64,000 nucleotides of DNA from Annona cherimola (taxonomy: Eukaryota > Streptophyta > Magnoliopsida > Magnoliales > Annonaceae). The stretch is taken from assembly GCA_030490835.1 (NCBI GenBank), contig CM059971.1, positions 119,754,564 through 119,818,563 of the forward strand. Direction: 5' to 3'. Shown here piece by piece: positions 48,172 through 59,137 of this stretch (its first letter is position 1; every line of letters begins with the position of its first letter). The notes below the pieces were generated by a model, which saw nothing but the letters and a program-made list of their open reading frames with translations, had not been told where the DNA came from and searched no databases. The translations under genes were made by a program, and so were the position numbers.

Positions 48172-48488
48172 TTTTTTTTTTTGATTGGTACAATTACATA
48201 TATCTCAACACATATTATACTTGAAGATCTGAGACATTCTTACAAATATAAGGGACACATGTTCCCAAAGAAATCTGGAGACACAGCTCCACGAAAGAAT
48301 AAGGAAGACACAGCTTCCAACGAACCACCTGGGAGACCACCCGCTCCCACACTCCACCATCCGGGAGACCACTTTTGCTCCCACGCTTGTTTTTTCCGCC
48401 CGCGCACGCATTTCGCGCCCCGCGCGATTCGAACCTCCGCCCTCCAGCCGGCGCGCGTTTCCGCGCCCCTGACACGGCCTCGGTTGGT
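48172..48488 (-). mobile_element. Full-length tRNA-type SINE, 317 bp, 17-bp target duplication
   Basis: CAGAGGGTTGAGGACTT flanks it (48155-48171, 48489-48505). On the minus strand the head begins CCAACCGAGGCCGTG, the B box reads GGAGGTTCGAATCGCG (near 48427), and the element ends with ACCAATC and an A tail (T run from 48172). The tail half is about 90% like the copy at 37049; the head is much more GC-rich (GCGCGGAAACGCGCGCCGGC). Confidence 0.9.
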
Positions 48489-48509
48489 CAGAGGGTTGAG
48501 GACTTGAGG

Positions 48510-50570
48510 TGCTGGGCATTCCCATCTCCCGAGAGAGAGAATTCCAGAAACAGCTATTTGGTCGGATTCTTGTGAAAGAGAGAGGTTGAAATGGTTCCCT
48601 TGTTTGTTTCCAGTCCCACCGTTCGTTGCTGCGTTCACGGGTCCTATTTTAAGGAAATTTCAAATCCAAACCGTCAATACAGTTATTCCCCTATGAATTT
48701 TCATCCCAATAAACTTCGGTGTGACCGAACGGTTTTTTTATGGTGTAATTTATAAGTTAGGTCATGTAAAACATACTCGAAAATGAAATTTTTTTTTTGA
48801 TTAGTTACTCAAATGGAATATTAGCATAGTTCCACTCGCAACTACGATCAACGAAAAATCAGGACCACCATATCACGTGGCCTGAAACACAATCGAGAAA
48901 GTACAATTTTTAACGTTTGGTAAACCATACATGGGGCGACTCTGGGAACAGCTTTCTCCCTCAATTTTTCTAAAATTTTACCCTTATATTCTAATTATTT
49001 ATTCACGCAAATAGTTAATTTATTTTAACTTTATTCGTATCATATTCTTATCTTATTTTTCAAAAATATTTACTTTCTCGCCTTCTCAGTTTCCACCGCC
49101 ACAACATTACCAAGCGATTACCAAACGTCTGCCTATGAGAACATGGGATGCGTGGATTTTTCTGATTTTCAGCAAATCCGTCCAGGCTGCAAGTGCTTCT
49201 GTCGCATATCATTCATCACGGTAGCCCACGGAGATTGACAGGGATGCTCATGCGAGGGACAGGGATGGGTACGCGTACCGGCACTCATGCGAGAGAGTGA
49301 GAGAGAGAGAGAGAGAGTGACTGTATCATCGAGCGTCCGTTTCCGTAAAGCCTTTTTTTTTTTCCAAAAAAAGAAAAGAAAAAAGAATAAAAACTTTCTT
49401 GTTCCCTTGATGTGTCTGGAAGGAGTGAAAATGACAAAAACAAAGTGGCGTAAAAAATTTTAGAATAGACAAGGGCCATTATGTGATATGATTAGAATAA
49501 TAATTAAGAGTAAATAGACTAAAGATAGTGTAAAAATGCAAAAAAGCAGGTAAAAAGAATCTTTTTCCCTCCCAAACACAGTTTTTTATGGTTTACAATT
49601 TTAACTATTTAATTATCTTATTTTCCTCTTACTCTCTTTACATTTGCCCTTGATCATATGAGTCAAAACATATATTTTTCGATTTTCATATATGCAAGCC
49701 CCAATTAAATAATCTGTTATGTAAAATTTGGCAATTTTTGAAATCCATATACTAATTTTTTTAAATTTTAAAAATAAATAAAATATGCATAGATTCATAG
49801 ATTCATGGATCCCATAATCATCACTTTTTTACTTTTCCATAAAAAAAATTTTCCCCGCTTTGTTTGCATCGTTTACCGAATGGACTCGGCGCCCCGTCAC
49901 GTACAATAATGAAATACATGACATGTCTGTTAACATATAAAACTTTTCTAACCTAAACTTCTCACATTTTAAAATTATTTTATTTTTAATTATTTCTTCG
50001 TATTTTTCTATATAACGACTATATTTTTCAATCATTACTATATAATTATCTATGCAACTAATTTCTTTATTTTAATTTTATTCTATTTATTTTTTATCAT
50101 TACTCTTATCATATCATATTATTTTTTCTTATTTTAAAAAAAAATTTTACGCAACAAATTTTTCATAATTTTTTTTTTTTTTTCATTTTACAGACATACT
50201 TGTTAAATCGGTCTGCAGTTTAGCGGGCGCAAAACCCTAGACGCGTGCCATCTGATGTTCAAAAAGCAGCTGATTGGAACCTCATCAGCCTAAGAACCCG
50301 TTATTTTCCCTTCCCTTTTTAACGATAATAGCCTGGTTCTTAGTTACCTAGTATTTGGTATGGTGCAAATGTAATGAAATAAAGGGGAATAGAAAAGTTA
50401 ATAGTGTCAATTAACTATCCTATTTCTTCTATTTTAACTATTTTCTCATCTTTACAAACAATTACTATATCCATTTTCACTTTATTTCCTCTCCACACTG
50501 ACCCTGTCATGTAAATTCCATTCTACTCTATTTCCACGGTTGCATCCATCCAAACACTTTGAGCCGGCGA
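48510..50570. other. Intergenic sequence with short simple repeats
   Basis: No gene seen. A GA microsatellite lies at about 49291-49318. AT-rich stretches at about 49440-49590 and 49925-50175 resemble decayed GGTGTGTTTGG-type MITEs in both orientations (CTCCCAAACACAG end near 49582). Long T runs occur near 49350 and 50168. Confidence 0.4.
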
Positions 50571-50572
50571 AG

Positions 50573-50694
50573 AAAGGAACCTAGGAAACACCAGTTTCAC
50601 AAATCCTCATACATAGGAAAGGAACCTGGAAGCACCAGTTTCACAAATCCTAATACGTAGGAAAGGAACCTGGGAAGCACCAGTTCTACAAAGC
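50573..50694. repeat. Tandem repeat, 44/45-bp unit, 2.7 copies
   Basis: AAAGGAACCT(A/G)GGAA(A/G)CACC followed by AGTTTCACAAATCCT recurs at 50573, 50618 and 50662. On the minus strand two units are read in one frame as GFVELVLP.. and GFVKLVLP.., at the end of an 80-codon ORF (50597-50839) that I do not recognise. Confidence 0.8.
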
Positions 50695-50949
50695 CACCAT
50701 CTATTATGATTCGGAAAAGAGAAGGTACTCCAACACATGTGGGATCGATCATCCATGTTCCACCCGCCTCATAAATTGCATTGGATAGCTGCTGCTGAGG
50801 ACGGAGGGAGGAAACGATTGACTTGCCCATAGTAGTCATGACTCATGCGTCAATCACATGAATCCGATGAAAAAAGGCTGTGGAGAAAGTGGAACCAAAC
50901 AGCTGGCGAGAAACTTGCTGGGGGCTGACCGGCTGACTGTGCTTGTAAC

Positions 50950-51294
50950 CTTAGTGCAACTCGGTGCATTTTACTTATATTTTAATGCATTTTTAAAATT
51001 TTTTAATATAATTGTTAATATAAATGTATTTAACATGTACATCAATTTTTACTATTTTTGAAGGCTTTTAGATATTTATTTTTTATTTTTAAAATCACTA
51101 GCATTTTTGTAATGATTTTAAAAAATCAAAAATAAGTATCTAAAAGTTTTCAAAAATGGTAAAAATTGATACATATGTTAAATATACCTATATTAACAAT
51201 TGAATAAAATTTTTTTTCAAAAAAATACAAAAAAATGAGTTTTTGCACTCATGTGCACCGAAGCTAAGTGCACCTCGGTGCACTGTATCATGAC
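50950..51294. mobile_element. Foldback MITE, AGTGCACCTCGGTGCA family
   Basis: The ends TTAGTGCAACTCGGTGCATTTT and CTAAGTGCACCTCGGTGCAC are inverted partners. The arms pair internally: TATTGTTAATATAAATGTATTTAAC-type with the inverse, and TTTTACTATTTTTGAAGGC with TTTTCAAAAATGGTAAAAATTG. Related to 34309 and 58213. No ORF. Confidence 0.7.
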
Positions 51295-51386
51295 TCGCAA
51301 TCCACACCCCTCTAATGTTTTTTTTTTATTATTTTTTAAATAAAGCAACGTTTCTCATTTGGTCACGTGGCTTGGCTGATGGGTGC

Positions 51387-51722
51387 TAGGGGTGTAAATC
51401 AAGTTGTATTGACTCTAGTTGAAGTACACACAACTCTAACCCAACTTGTACAATCTCAACTCAACATTATTTTTCATACCTTAGCCCAAACTTATTTTAA
51501 CCTTATAAAAATCGGTTCGGTTCGGTTCGGTTTGAGCTAGAAATCAATTAATAAATATATAATATTTATTATATTTTAATGCTAAAATATGAAATCAAGT
51601 TGGTTCAATTCAGATTATATCATTTATTTTTTCCAAAATGCTTAACACATTAACCCAACTCTGTTATAAATTGAGTTGTGTTGGTTGGGTTCGGGTTGAG
51701 ACTAACCATATTTACACCCGCA
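51387..51722. mobile_element. hAT MITE, 336 bp, 8-bp target duplication (7 of 8)
   Basis: The left end TAGGGGTGTAAATCAAGTTG pairs with the right end ATATTTACACCCGCA. Flanks ATGGGTGC (51379-51386) and ATGGGCGC (51723-51730) differ by one base. The interior has CGGTTCGGTTCGGTT and GGTTGGGTTCGGGTT motifs usual in these MITEs. Confidence 0.75.
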
Positions 51723-51734
51723 ATGGGCGCTGTG

Positions 51735-52780
51735 GTTGGAGTTTGAATCCACATTTATGATTTCATTCCCATGTAGGGTGGAATTAATTATAAAAATAAC
51801 TTCGACGTTATAATTATTTAATTATTTTATTTTTACTCTTGTATTTTAATTATTTTTTCAAATAATTATTTTATTTATTTTTACTTTATTTTTGTCATAT
51901 TATATGAAAAATATTTTTATCATATTATATTACTCTCATATTTTTGACTTATTTTTCAGGCAACTATTATATTTATTCTTGCTTTACCCTTATAATATTA
52001 ATTTAGAGATGTTAACAGATCCGGTTTTATGGGCTGAAGTTTTATCTTAATCCTAATTCATTTAAAATATTTTAACTTTAATTCGGTTATTAATTCATTT
52101 ATTCAAAAATTTCAAATCAGACCTGTTTATAAATAGGTTTACGAGCGGGTTGATGAGTTTACGTACCCCATTAACACTCCCAAATATTATATCATTTTAA
52201 TATTTTCGACAAATATTTTCTTTTCAGCTTTTCTGCTCCGCAGACAACCAACGGTGAGAAATGCAGCCAGATGGCTCCGACTGTCTGGAGCCTCCGGAAT
52301 CTGTATAATCATTTTAACTTGAAATAAACGAACCATATTCATGCCGTGTGTCACGGGTCCAGAACGTCAGCACAAGCATTCAAAGCAACGCAATATTAAC
52401 TTTTACCCAGGAAACAATGCTGGATGATGACTCAGAAAATTCGTTATGTAATTTTTTTTTTTTTTTTCTCAGCTCTTAATGGCATTTGACGGCGATTGAT
52501 ACCCGGGCGTGGGCCGTTCTGCCCGGGTGACAACCATTCCGCTAATGGCAAGTTCTCAAAATTCATATGTATTGAAATCAAGTTTTTTTTTTTCCTCAAT
52601 TTTTTCATTTTTTTTTACGTAACCTTACATATATTTATTTCATATGCGAATTTTATCATTTTTTACATTTTATATAATTTTAAAATTGTGTGAAAATTTT
52701 ATTTTTAAAATTATGAAAAATTTACAAAAAATTAATTGATATCTGTTCGGTCACGTAAGAGTAAAAATAATAGAAAACAT
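51735..52780. other. Intergenic, AT-rich, no gene seen
   Basis: 52010-52190 contains hAT-MITE-like words (GTTAACAGATCCGGTT, ACGAGCGGGTTGATGAG) without clear ends; 52450-52468 is a T run. Nothing else recognised. Confidence 0.4.
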
Positions 52781-52785
52781 TCGAA

Positions 52786-53465
52786 TAGGAGTACAACTTA
52801 AGCCGTGTTGAGCCTTAACACGATTTTTAGAAGTGCTCGAACTTGTTTTTTGTAATCTGAATATAAGGAACCCGATTTATAAATATGACAAAGTTAAAGT
52901 TGAAGTAAACCTGAACCTGATTTTTTATTTTTTATTTATTATGATAGGCATATTATTTAAACAATATTTCTTTTTATTTCGCGTATTTTATGTTATTTAT
53001 ATCTATATTTGAATACATGTTTGGTATATTGTGATTCTATTATAAATAAAGTATATTATTTTTATTTATCTTTTATTTCTACGTTTACTTTTATATCTAT
53101 TAATTTTCTTTCTTTATCTTATTTTTTATGTTAAATTTTTTCTAAAAATATTATTTATTTTATTTTTTTAAAAATACGTATTTTAATTATATATTATTAT
53201 GTTTACTTACATGATTTTTTATTATTATATATTTATATAAAATCATAAATTTATCACTCTTAAATAAAATGTAAATTTGTCAGCCTAAATTTCAACTCGA
53301 AATTCAACCTGAACCTAATTTTCAAAAATAAGATTAGATTTTAGATTTTACAAATACGGTTAGAGTTAGAGTTAGAGTTAATATTTTATAAATAAAGTTA
53401 AGAGTTAGGGTCAAACTTAAAATAAACTCAAAGTTTCGTGAGCCCAAATTGAACACTTCCGTTAA
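52786..53465. mobile_element. hAT-like MITE, ~680 bp, sister of 33110-33767
   Basis: The left end TAGGAGTACAACTTAAGCCG and the right end CGTGAGCCCAAATTGAACAC follow the same plan as the 33110 element, and the interiors align (TTAATTTTCTTTCTTTATCTTA, AATCTATTTTCAAAAATAAG-type, GAGTTAGGGT). A GTTAGA repeat near 53360 has expanded. The target duplication is not readable. Confidence 0.55.
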
Positions 53466-53671
53466 CCCGTGGTTGCGGTGCATATATATGTATATTGAAA
53501 CATATGCAGGACATAATAACTTGCGCATGTCTCTGAACCAAAGTGCTTAATACTTTCAATTCAGACATAGTAGCGCCTTCCAGATTGGCACGTATAAGCC
53601 CCAGTTCAATTTACTATTTCTCATCCGTCTTATGTCTAAGACGTGTTTTCTCATAACACATCTCACTCTTT

Positions 53672-53949
53672 GGGTGTATTTGTCAAATGATAAAACTTTT
53701 GAATTGAAATTTTTTTGTGTAAAAGTTGTTGAAATGTGAGAAAATGATCGTGATATAATAGGGGTCATGATGATGAATAAAAAGAATAAAATTAAAATAG
53801 ATACATTAATCGTATGGATAGTTGTGTAAAAATGATTAAAAAATATGATAATTTGAATAGAAAGATGCGAAGAAATAATTCTGAAATTAAATAATTATGG
53901 AGAGTAAAAAATTTCAGATGAAAACTTTTATTTAAAACCAAATGCACCC
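53672..53949. mobile_element. GGTGTGTTTGG-type MITE in opposite orientation
   Basis: GGGTGTATTTGTCAAATGAT opens and AAACCAAATGCACCC closes it. The interior is the reverse complement of the other copies (GTGTAAAAATGATTAAAAAATATG, ATTATGGAGAGTAAAAAATT). Confidence 0.65.
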
Positions 53950-53954
53950 TTGGA

Positions 53955-55565
53955 GAAGGGTGACGTAGGATTTTACAAATATCCCCGTGAATGAGTTTTT
54001 TACAAGACTTCTTTAGGTATAGGGGCGTGTATGGAAAAATTTTCTACATAGTGTGAGGAACGTTAATGTGCTTTATTTATAATATCAAGATGTCACGATT
54101 TAAAAAAAAATACCTATGGAAAAAAAGAAAAGAAAAAAAAAAAAAAAAAAAAAAGGAGAGGAGCGACTAAGTGCTTCCTTCTTAAGGGTAGCGGCTTAGT
54201 TCTGTAGGACTTGGGCCTAGTTTGGTTACGTGTCTATAGTTACTATGTTAAAATTCGAACTATCATTGGCATAGATACTGGGCTTTTGCTTTGGTTTTAC
54301 ACTAAATTAGGAAATAAGTGCACATTCAATAAGCACAAAGATATCACTTAAATCAAAAGCACATAACCAACTTTGCCAGGATGCATCTTGGGTCCATAGT
54401 CTCACACTACAAGAGTCATCTCATGATCCTTGGCCTTGCACCGCAATTTAACTTAAGAGTCATCTTTTATGTCTGCCTAGACCTCATAACATGAAATTGT
54501 ATGCTAACTTGGCATTGGCCCTTGATCCCATTTGACGATATTAGCGAGTATTAGGGCAAGTTGACCAGTTACTCTTTTTTTTTTTTTTTTACTAAATAAA
54601 ATCAACATTTTTATAATTCAATACAAGAATGGACTAGAAATTTTGACCTGAATTTAAAAATGAAGCTGGGCTAAGTCAACCATGTTTTGACCCGAAGAAT
54701 TCCAACATGCCCAGCATGTATTCGTTTCTTGAAAATTATAAGTTTATTTTTCAATCATATTCTTATTATTATTATTTTTTAATTCTCAAATTATTTATCA
54801 TTAACTATACTCCAATTTAATTTTTAAAATTATATCTTATACTCAATAACATATAAGTGTAATATAAACGAATCTTTAGACAATAAATATTTAAAAAACC
54901 AAAAAAATTTGAAAATTAACTTGAATTGTCAACCCAATATATTGATTCAAGTCGTAGATTGAGATTTGTAGTGAAGCATGTTTTGTTAATTTATTTCAAT
55001 AAATTTATTAAATTATTTATGTTTAATGATATTTTTTACCGTAGGTAAAAGTGCCTTGCTCTTACTGCTTAGCAATGTTGTCATAACCGAACCGATGAAG
55101 TAACTGGTCTGGTTCAAACCGATTTGAATCGGTGACATCAACATGACATAATTATGATGTCATAAATGTTTAATAAATTTAATTAATTATATATCAATAA
55201 AATTATATATTTATAAATCCTATGTCTATATATTAGATCTTAAGCATCACAACAAAACATGTAGAGAAATATTAATAGAAAGTTTTCAAAAATCTTTAAA
55301 CATAAATATTAGAACTAGTTCAATTACCTGTTCATTCTGACAACATTGGACCTATCTTTCTGTCTCCCACGTTACCTGCCGCTTGCAAACAACTTGCATC
55401 ATTTGTGTTCTCCATTCTTGAGTCTCCACAGCATAATAAAGGTTTACTTGGCCACACTTCCGAAGAAAAAGAGAAAAAAATTTGCCAAACACTCGATGCT
55501 TTTTAGGAGGGGAAAAAAAGGCTAAATAATCACTTTCATGAGAGATTGCGAAATACTTGTTATTG
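53955..55565. other. Intergenic sequence, no gene seen
   Basis: It contains A-rich (54103-54154) and T-rich (54572-54590) runs and a GC-normal part around 54180-54560 that could be an old LTR piece, but no borders or motifs allow naming. Confidence 0.4.
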
Positions 55566-55581
55566 AAATACTTAAGGTGCT

Positions 55582-55869
55582 GCCACTGAGGCATTGCCTC
55601 AGTGGTCAGAAGACTGCCCCGGTTTGTGGGCGTCTCCTGTTCGAATGCGTGTGGTGGCAGTGTGGGTGGAGTTACTTCTCTCCCCTGGTTGTGGGTGCGT
55701 CCACCTGTGTCCACCGGTTGGAGGAAAAAAAAAAAAAGTTCAGGGAAAATTCTGAGTTGATTAGTAAGATGGTTATAAGAATGTTGTTAGAAAATTTGTA
55801 AGAATATCTCATGACTATGTTGTAATATCTGTTGAGATCATTGTAACATATATATGAATAAAAAAAAAA
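55582..55869 (+). mobile_element. Full-length SINE of a second type, 16-bp target duplication
   Basis: AAATACTTAAGGTGCT lies on both sides (55566-55581, 55870-55885). An A-box-like TTGCCTCAGTGGTC (about 55593-55606) and a B-box-like TGTTCGAATGC (55638-55648) mark a tRNA-like head. The A tail follows TATGAATA at 55861. The last ~75 bp (TTTGTAAGAATATCTCA, TGTTGAGATCATTGTAA) resemble the 3' part of the SINEs at 37049 and 48172, while the heads differ. Confidence 0.85.
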
Positions 55870-55885
55870 AAATACTTAAGGTGCT

Positions 55886-56894
55886 TAACGCTTGTGATAA
55901 GTGAGGCCGAACGTAGCTAAGGTCATGCTTGGGTAAGCGATTTGAAAACCGCATGAGTCCTACTTTTTTGGAAAAACTTGGATGCTAGGCGGCCGCTAAA
56001 AGCGAGGTAAAAATGCGCTTTCTACTTTTAAAACGTGTAGCCAAACAGGCCCGTGTCACAATGTGGATGTTAGCTCAGCTGTCAAACATTTCCCTCTCGA
56101 AACATGAATCAGCCCGGTCAGAAAATATAATCATTCGCCAGAGAATGCTACCAACGAAATAGAATCAACCATCTTTTTTTTATTTTTTTATACTGTCATC
56201 AATAATCATTGAAGTAAAAAGAAAGCCCGCAGAAAAGATAGCCAAACACCGCAGCTGCAGACGCCCTTTCTTGTGACCTTGCGAGAGCCTGTTGCAGTAC
56301 TGGCGAAATCAAGTAAGGGTGAGAACTGTAGCAAGCTGTAACAGGTCAAGTTTTTCTCCATCCTGATCTTATTTTTAAAAAATTTTATTTGACACTATTT
56401 TTAATACACCTTTTTTGACTAGATTTCGAAATAAGCTTCACGCCAGCCACATCGGTATTCCAACGACGGATCGGCTAAAAAATACAGGTTTTGTAAAATA
56501 ATTTAAAAAATTTATACACATCAATAATCAAACCTAAAAACACATCTATGCAAAATTTAAGTATCGTATGCTCCATTATTTTAATAGTTAAAAAATTAAG
56601 CATTATTACTAAACAAAACACGAGTAAATATAATTTATTTTTATTAAAATAGGTTAATAAAATATACTTAATTTAGAATGAATTTTAGCATTCATAAAAA
56701 TATTTTCCTAAAATAATACTATTTTTTTCTGATGAAAAAAACTACAATTATGCATAAGAGTTAAATGTACATATGCAAATGCCTCTTATTGATTCTTATT
56801 TTGATAATATAATTGATAATAAATAATATGAAAATTTTGAAAGAAAATAAGAACAAGATTAAAAAATATGTTTATAATTTATAATAAATAAGAA
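55886..56894. other. Intergenic sequence, no gene seen
   Basis: GC-normal to 56340, then AT-rich. No gene, RNA or element border recognised. Confidence 0.4.
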
Positions 56895-57291
56895 GAATGA
56901 TTTTGTTAGCCCGAGCTAAATAAATGCTCCACTTAGCCTACCTCGAAATATACATTTAAAAATACCTTTGTTTGCTTTTTTCATACACTTATTTATCTAA
57001 ATATATTTAAAATATAATCCAAGTTTTATCATTTTTTAGATATGTGTATTTTTTAATTTTTTTTTTTTTAAAGATATAGGTATTTTAAATACATATATAC
57101 ACATGGATATTTAAAAAGTCTCAAAAATATATATACACATATCCAAAAATGGTAAAACTTAATTTATATATTAAATACACTTAAATAAACAAGAGTACGA
57201 AGAAAAACAAAAAAAAAATATTTTTGAATAAATTTTTTGAGAAGAACTAAATAGGGCATTTGCTTAACTCGAGCTAATATGATCATTTCTC
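56895..57291. mobile_element. Foldback MITE, GTTAGCCCGAGCTAA family
   Basis: Starts GAATGATTTTGTTAGCCCG and ends CGAGCTAATATGATCATTTC. The arms carry TACACTTATTTATCTAAAT and the inverse ACACTTAAATAAACAAGAG, plus ATATACACATATCCAAAAATG. Same family as 29508 and 38438. Confidence 0.7.
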
Positions 57292-57299
57292 AATAAATA

Positions 57300-57930
57300 A
57301 ATATATGCATCGCTGATCAAGATTCTTCGAGTTTGGACATGATTAACTCATCTAAACATTATTTTTGAATTTGAATTAAAATTTGTCACACATTTCTATA
57401 CCAGGTCTCGATTAAAAAGGGTTGGGTCAAGGGGCATGTCGCAAATCAGATGTGTTTAACTTGTCAACCTAGAACTTTTAAATCTAAAAATTTTAACTCT
57501 CCATAATTACTTATTTTTTTATCATTTTTTACATCTTTCGTTATCTTACTTTTCAACCATTTTTTTATAATTATCTATACAAACTTCATCTATTTTAACT
57601 TTATTATTTTTACTTATCATTATTATTTCTATCATATTACATCACTCTTCTGATTCAAAAAAATATTTAACAAATTCCATATATACCTATAAATTTCATC
57701 CTTAATTCCACTTATACTCACAAATTTTTAAACATTCGAAATATAACCACATATTTTACTTACATTTTCGTTCATACTCATGCCATTAAATAAGTCATCA
57801 GCTCTATATAAAATGACGAAAATGGTCCTCCCTAATTATAATATTATAGCTAAAAATTCACATTCAAATGAATTTTTAGCATTTCTAAAACTATAAAATC
57901 ATGCGTTATTTAAATGTAAAATTTTAACTT
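57300..57930. other. Intergenic, AT-rich, with a decayed MITE
   Basis: 57475-57690 carries family-type interior words (TAACTCTCCATAATTAC, TATTTTAACTTTATTATTTTTAC) without good ends. Nothing else recognised. Confidence 0.4.
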
Positions 57931-57932
57931 TA

Positions 57933-58186
57933 GGGTGTGTTTGGCAACAATTAAAATTTTTTATTTAAAATCTTTCACTTTCCATAACTACCATATTTTT
58001 TAATTATTATTTTTTGCATATTCTCATATAACTACCTTATTTTTCAATCATTTCTACACAACTAATATATTTATTTTAACTTTATTCTCTTTATTTTTTA
58101 TTATTACCATTATTATATCACATTACTTCTTCCAATTAAAAAACTTTTACACACATTCAAAAGTTTTATTATTTCTCAAAACACCC
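57933..58186. mobile_element. GGGTGTGTTTGG-type MITE
   Basis: GGGTGTGTTTGGCAACAATT opens and TCTCAAAACACCC closes it. TTA (57930-57932) and TCA (58187-58189) flank it, one mismatch. The interior matches the family. Confidence 0.65.
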
Positions 58187-58212
58187 TCAAGCAAATTGAG
58201 AAATGTTTCAAT

Positions 58213-58528
58213 ACATAGAGGTGCAAAACTTATTTTTTGAAATTTTAAAAAATCTTTTTATAAAACTGTTAATCTACGTATTTAACTAATATATTAATTT
58301 TTATTATTTTTAGAGATGTGTATATTTTTTATTTTTTTAAAACAAGGATATTTTACTCATTTAAAAATGACTAAAACGTCCCATTTTAAAAAATTAAAAA
58401 AATGAGTTTGATATGTCTAGATTAACAGTTTTATAAAAAGGATTTTCAGAAAAATTTCAAAAATGAGATTTGTACCCTGATGTATTAAGATTTTAATGCA
58501 TCAAGATGCATTGAAACATTCATCGAGT
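58213..58528. mobile_element. Foldback MITE related to 34309 and 50950
   Basis: TAAAACTGTTAATCTACG and the inverse AGATTAACAGTTTTATAA, plus GGATATTTTACTCATTTAAAA and TAAAACGTCCCATTTTAAAA, show paired arms. The ends around GAGGTGCAAAAC and GATGCATTGAAACATTC are diverged. Confidence 0.5.
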
Positions 58529-58529
58529 G

Positions 58530-59137
58530 AACTCATCTCAAATTATATTAAAGCTTGAATACATTCGTGATATTACAAGAAGACTAATAGTCTTTTTAAC
58601 AAATCCCTAACAATGTGAATATAAATAAAATTTTAGGTTATAAAAATTCATAGGTAAAAGAGGAATTATGGGTAAAATTCAGAAGTACACATGGAATTCA
58701 CCCAAAGATTTTACATCAAAAACTTTTCCTTCAAAATTTTTATCAAATTCCAAACCCACAAACAAACAAAAAGAACAATGTTAATGCATACAGAATAAGA
58801 GTACTATGCATTACTGCGTGCGTAAAATCCGATTTAGAATATAGCTGTCAACTACATGTTGGCTTATAGATACAATACAGTATCAGGTGCAAACTGGTCC
58901 TGATCAGCCCGAACTGCCCTTTCCACAAGAATCAATTACCTCGTTATCTTCACTAAAAAATTTCTTCCACAAATCTAGAGGACCTGGCCTTGCTGATGAA
59001 TCTTTAAATAGGTTTATAATCATACTGCATAGTCTACAGATATGGAAACCCTCAAACAGTAATGGTGTTGGCATAGAGACTGATATTTTTCAGGGATGAT
59101 CACCCACCCACCTTTCGGTGATCAAGGTAGTTTGGTA
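58530..59137. other. HAD gene 3' flank, no feature recognised
   Basis: Sequence downstream of the stop at 59138, likely with the 3' UTR nearest to it. A plus-strand frame at 58887-59099 has no recognisable domain. Confidence 0.45.
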
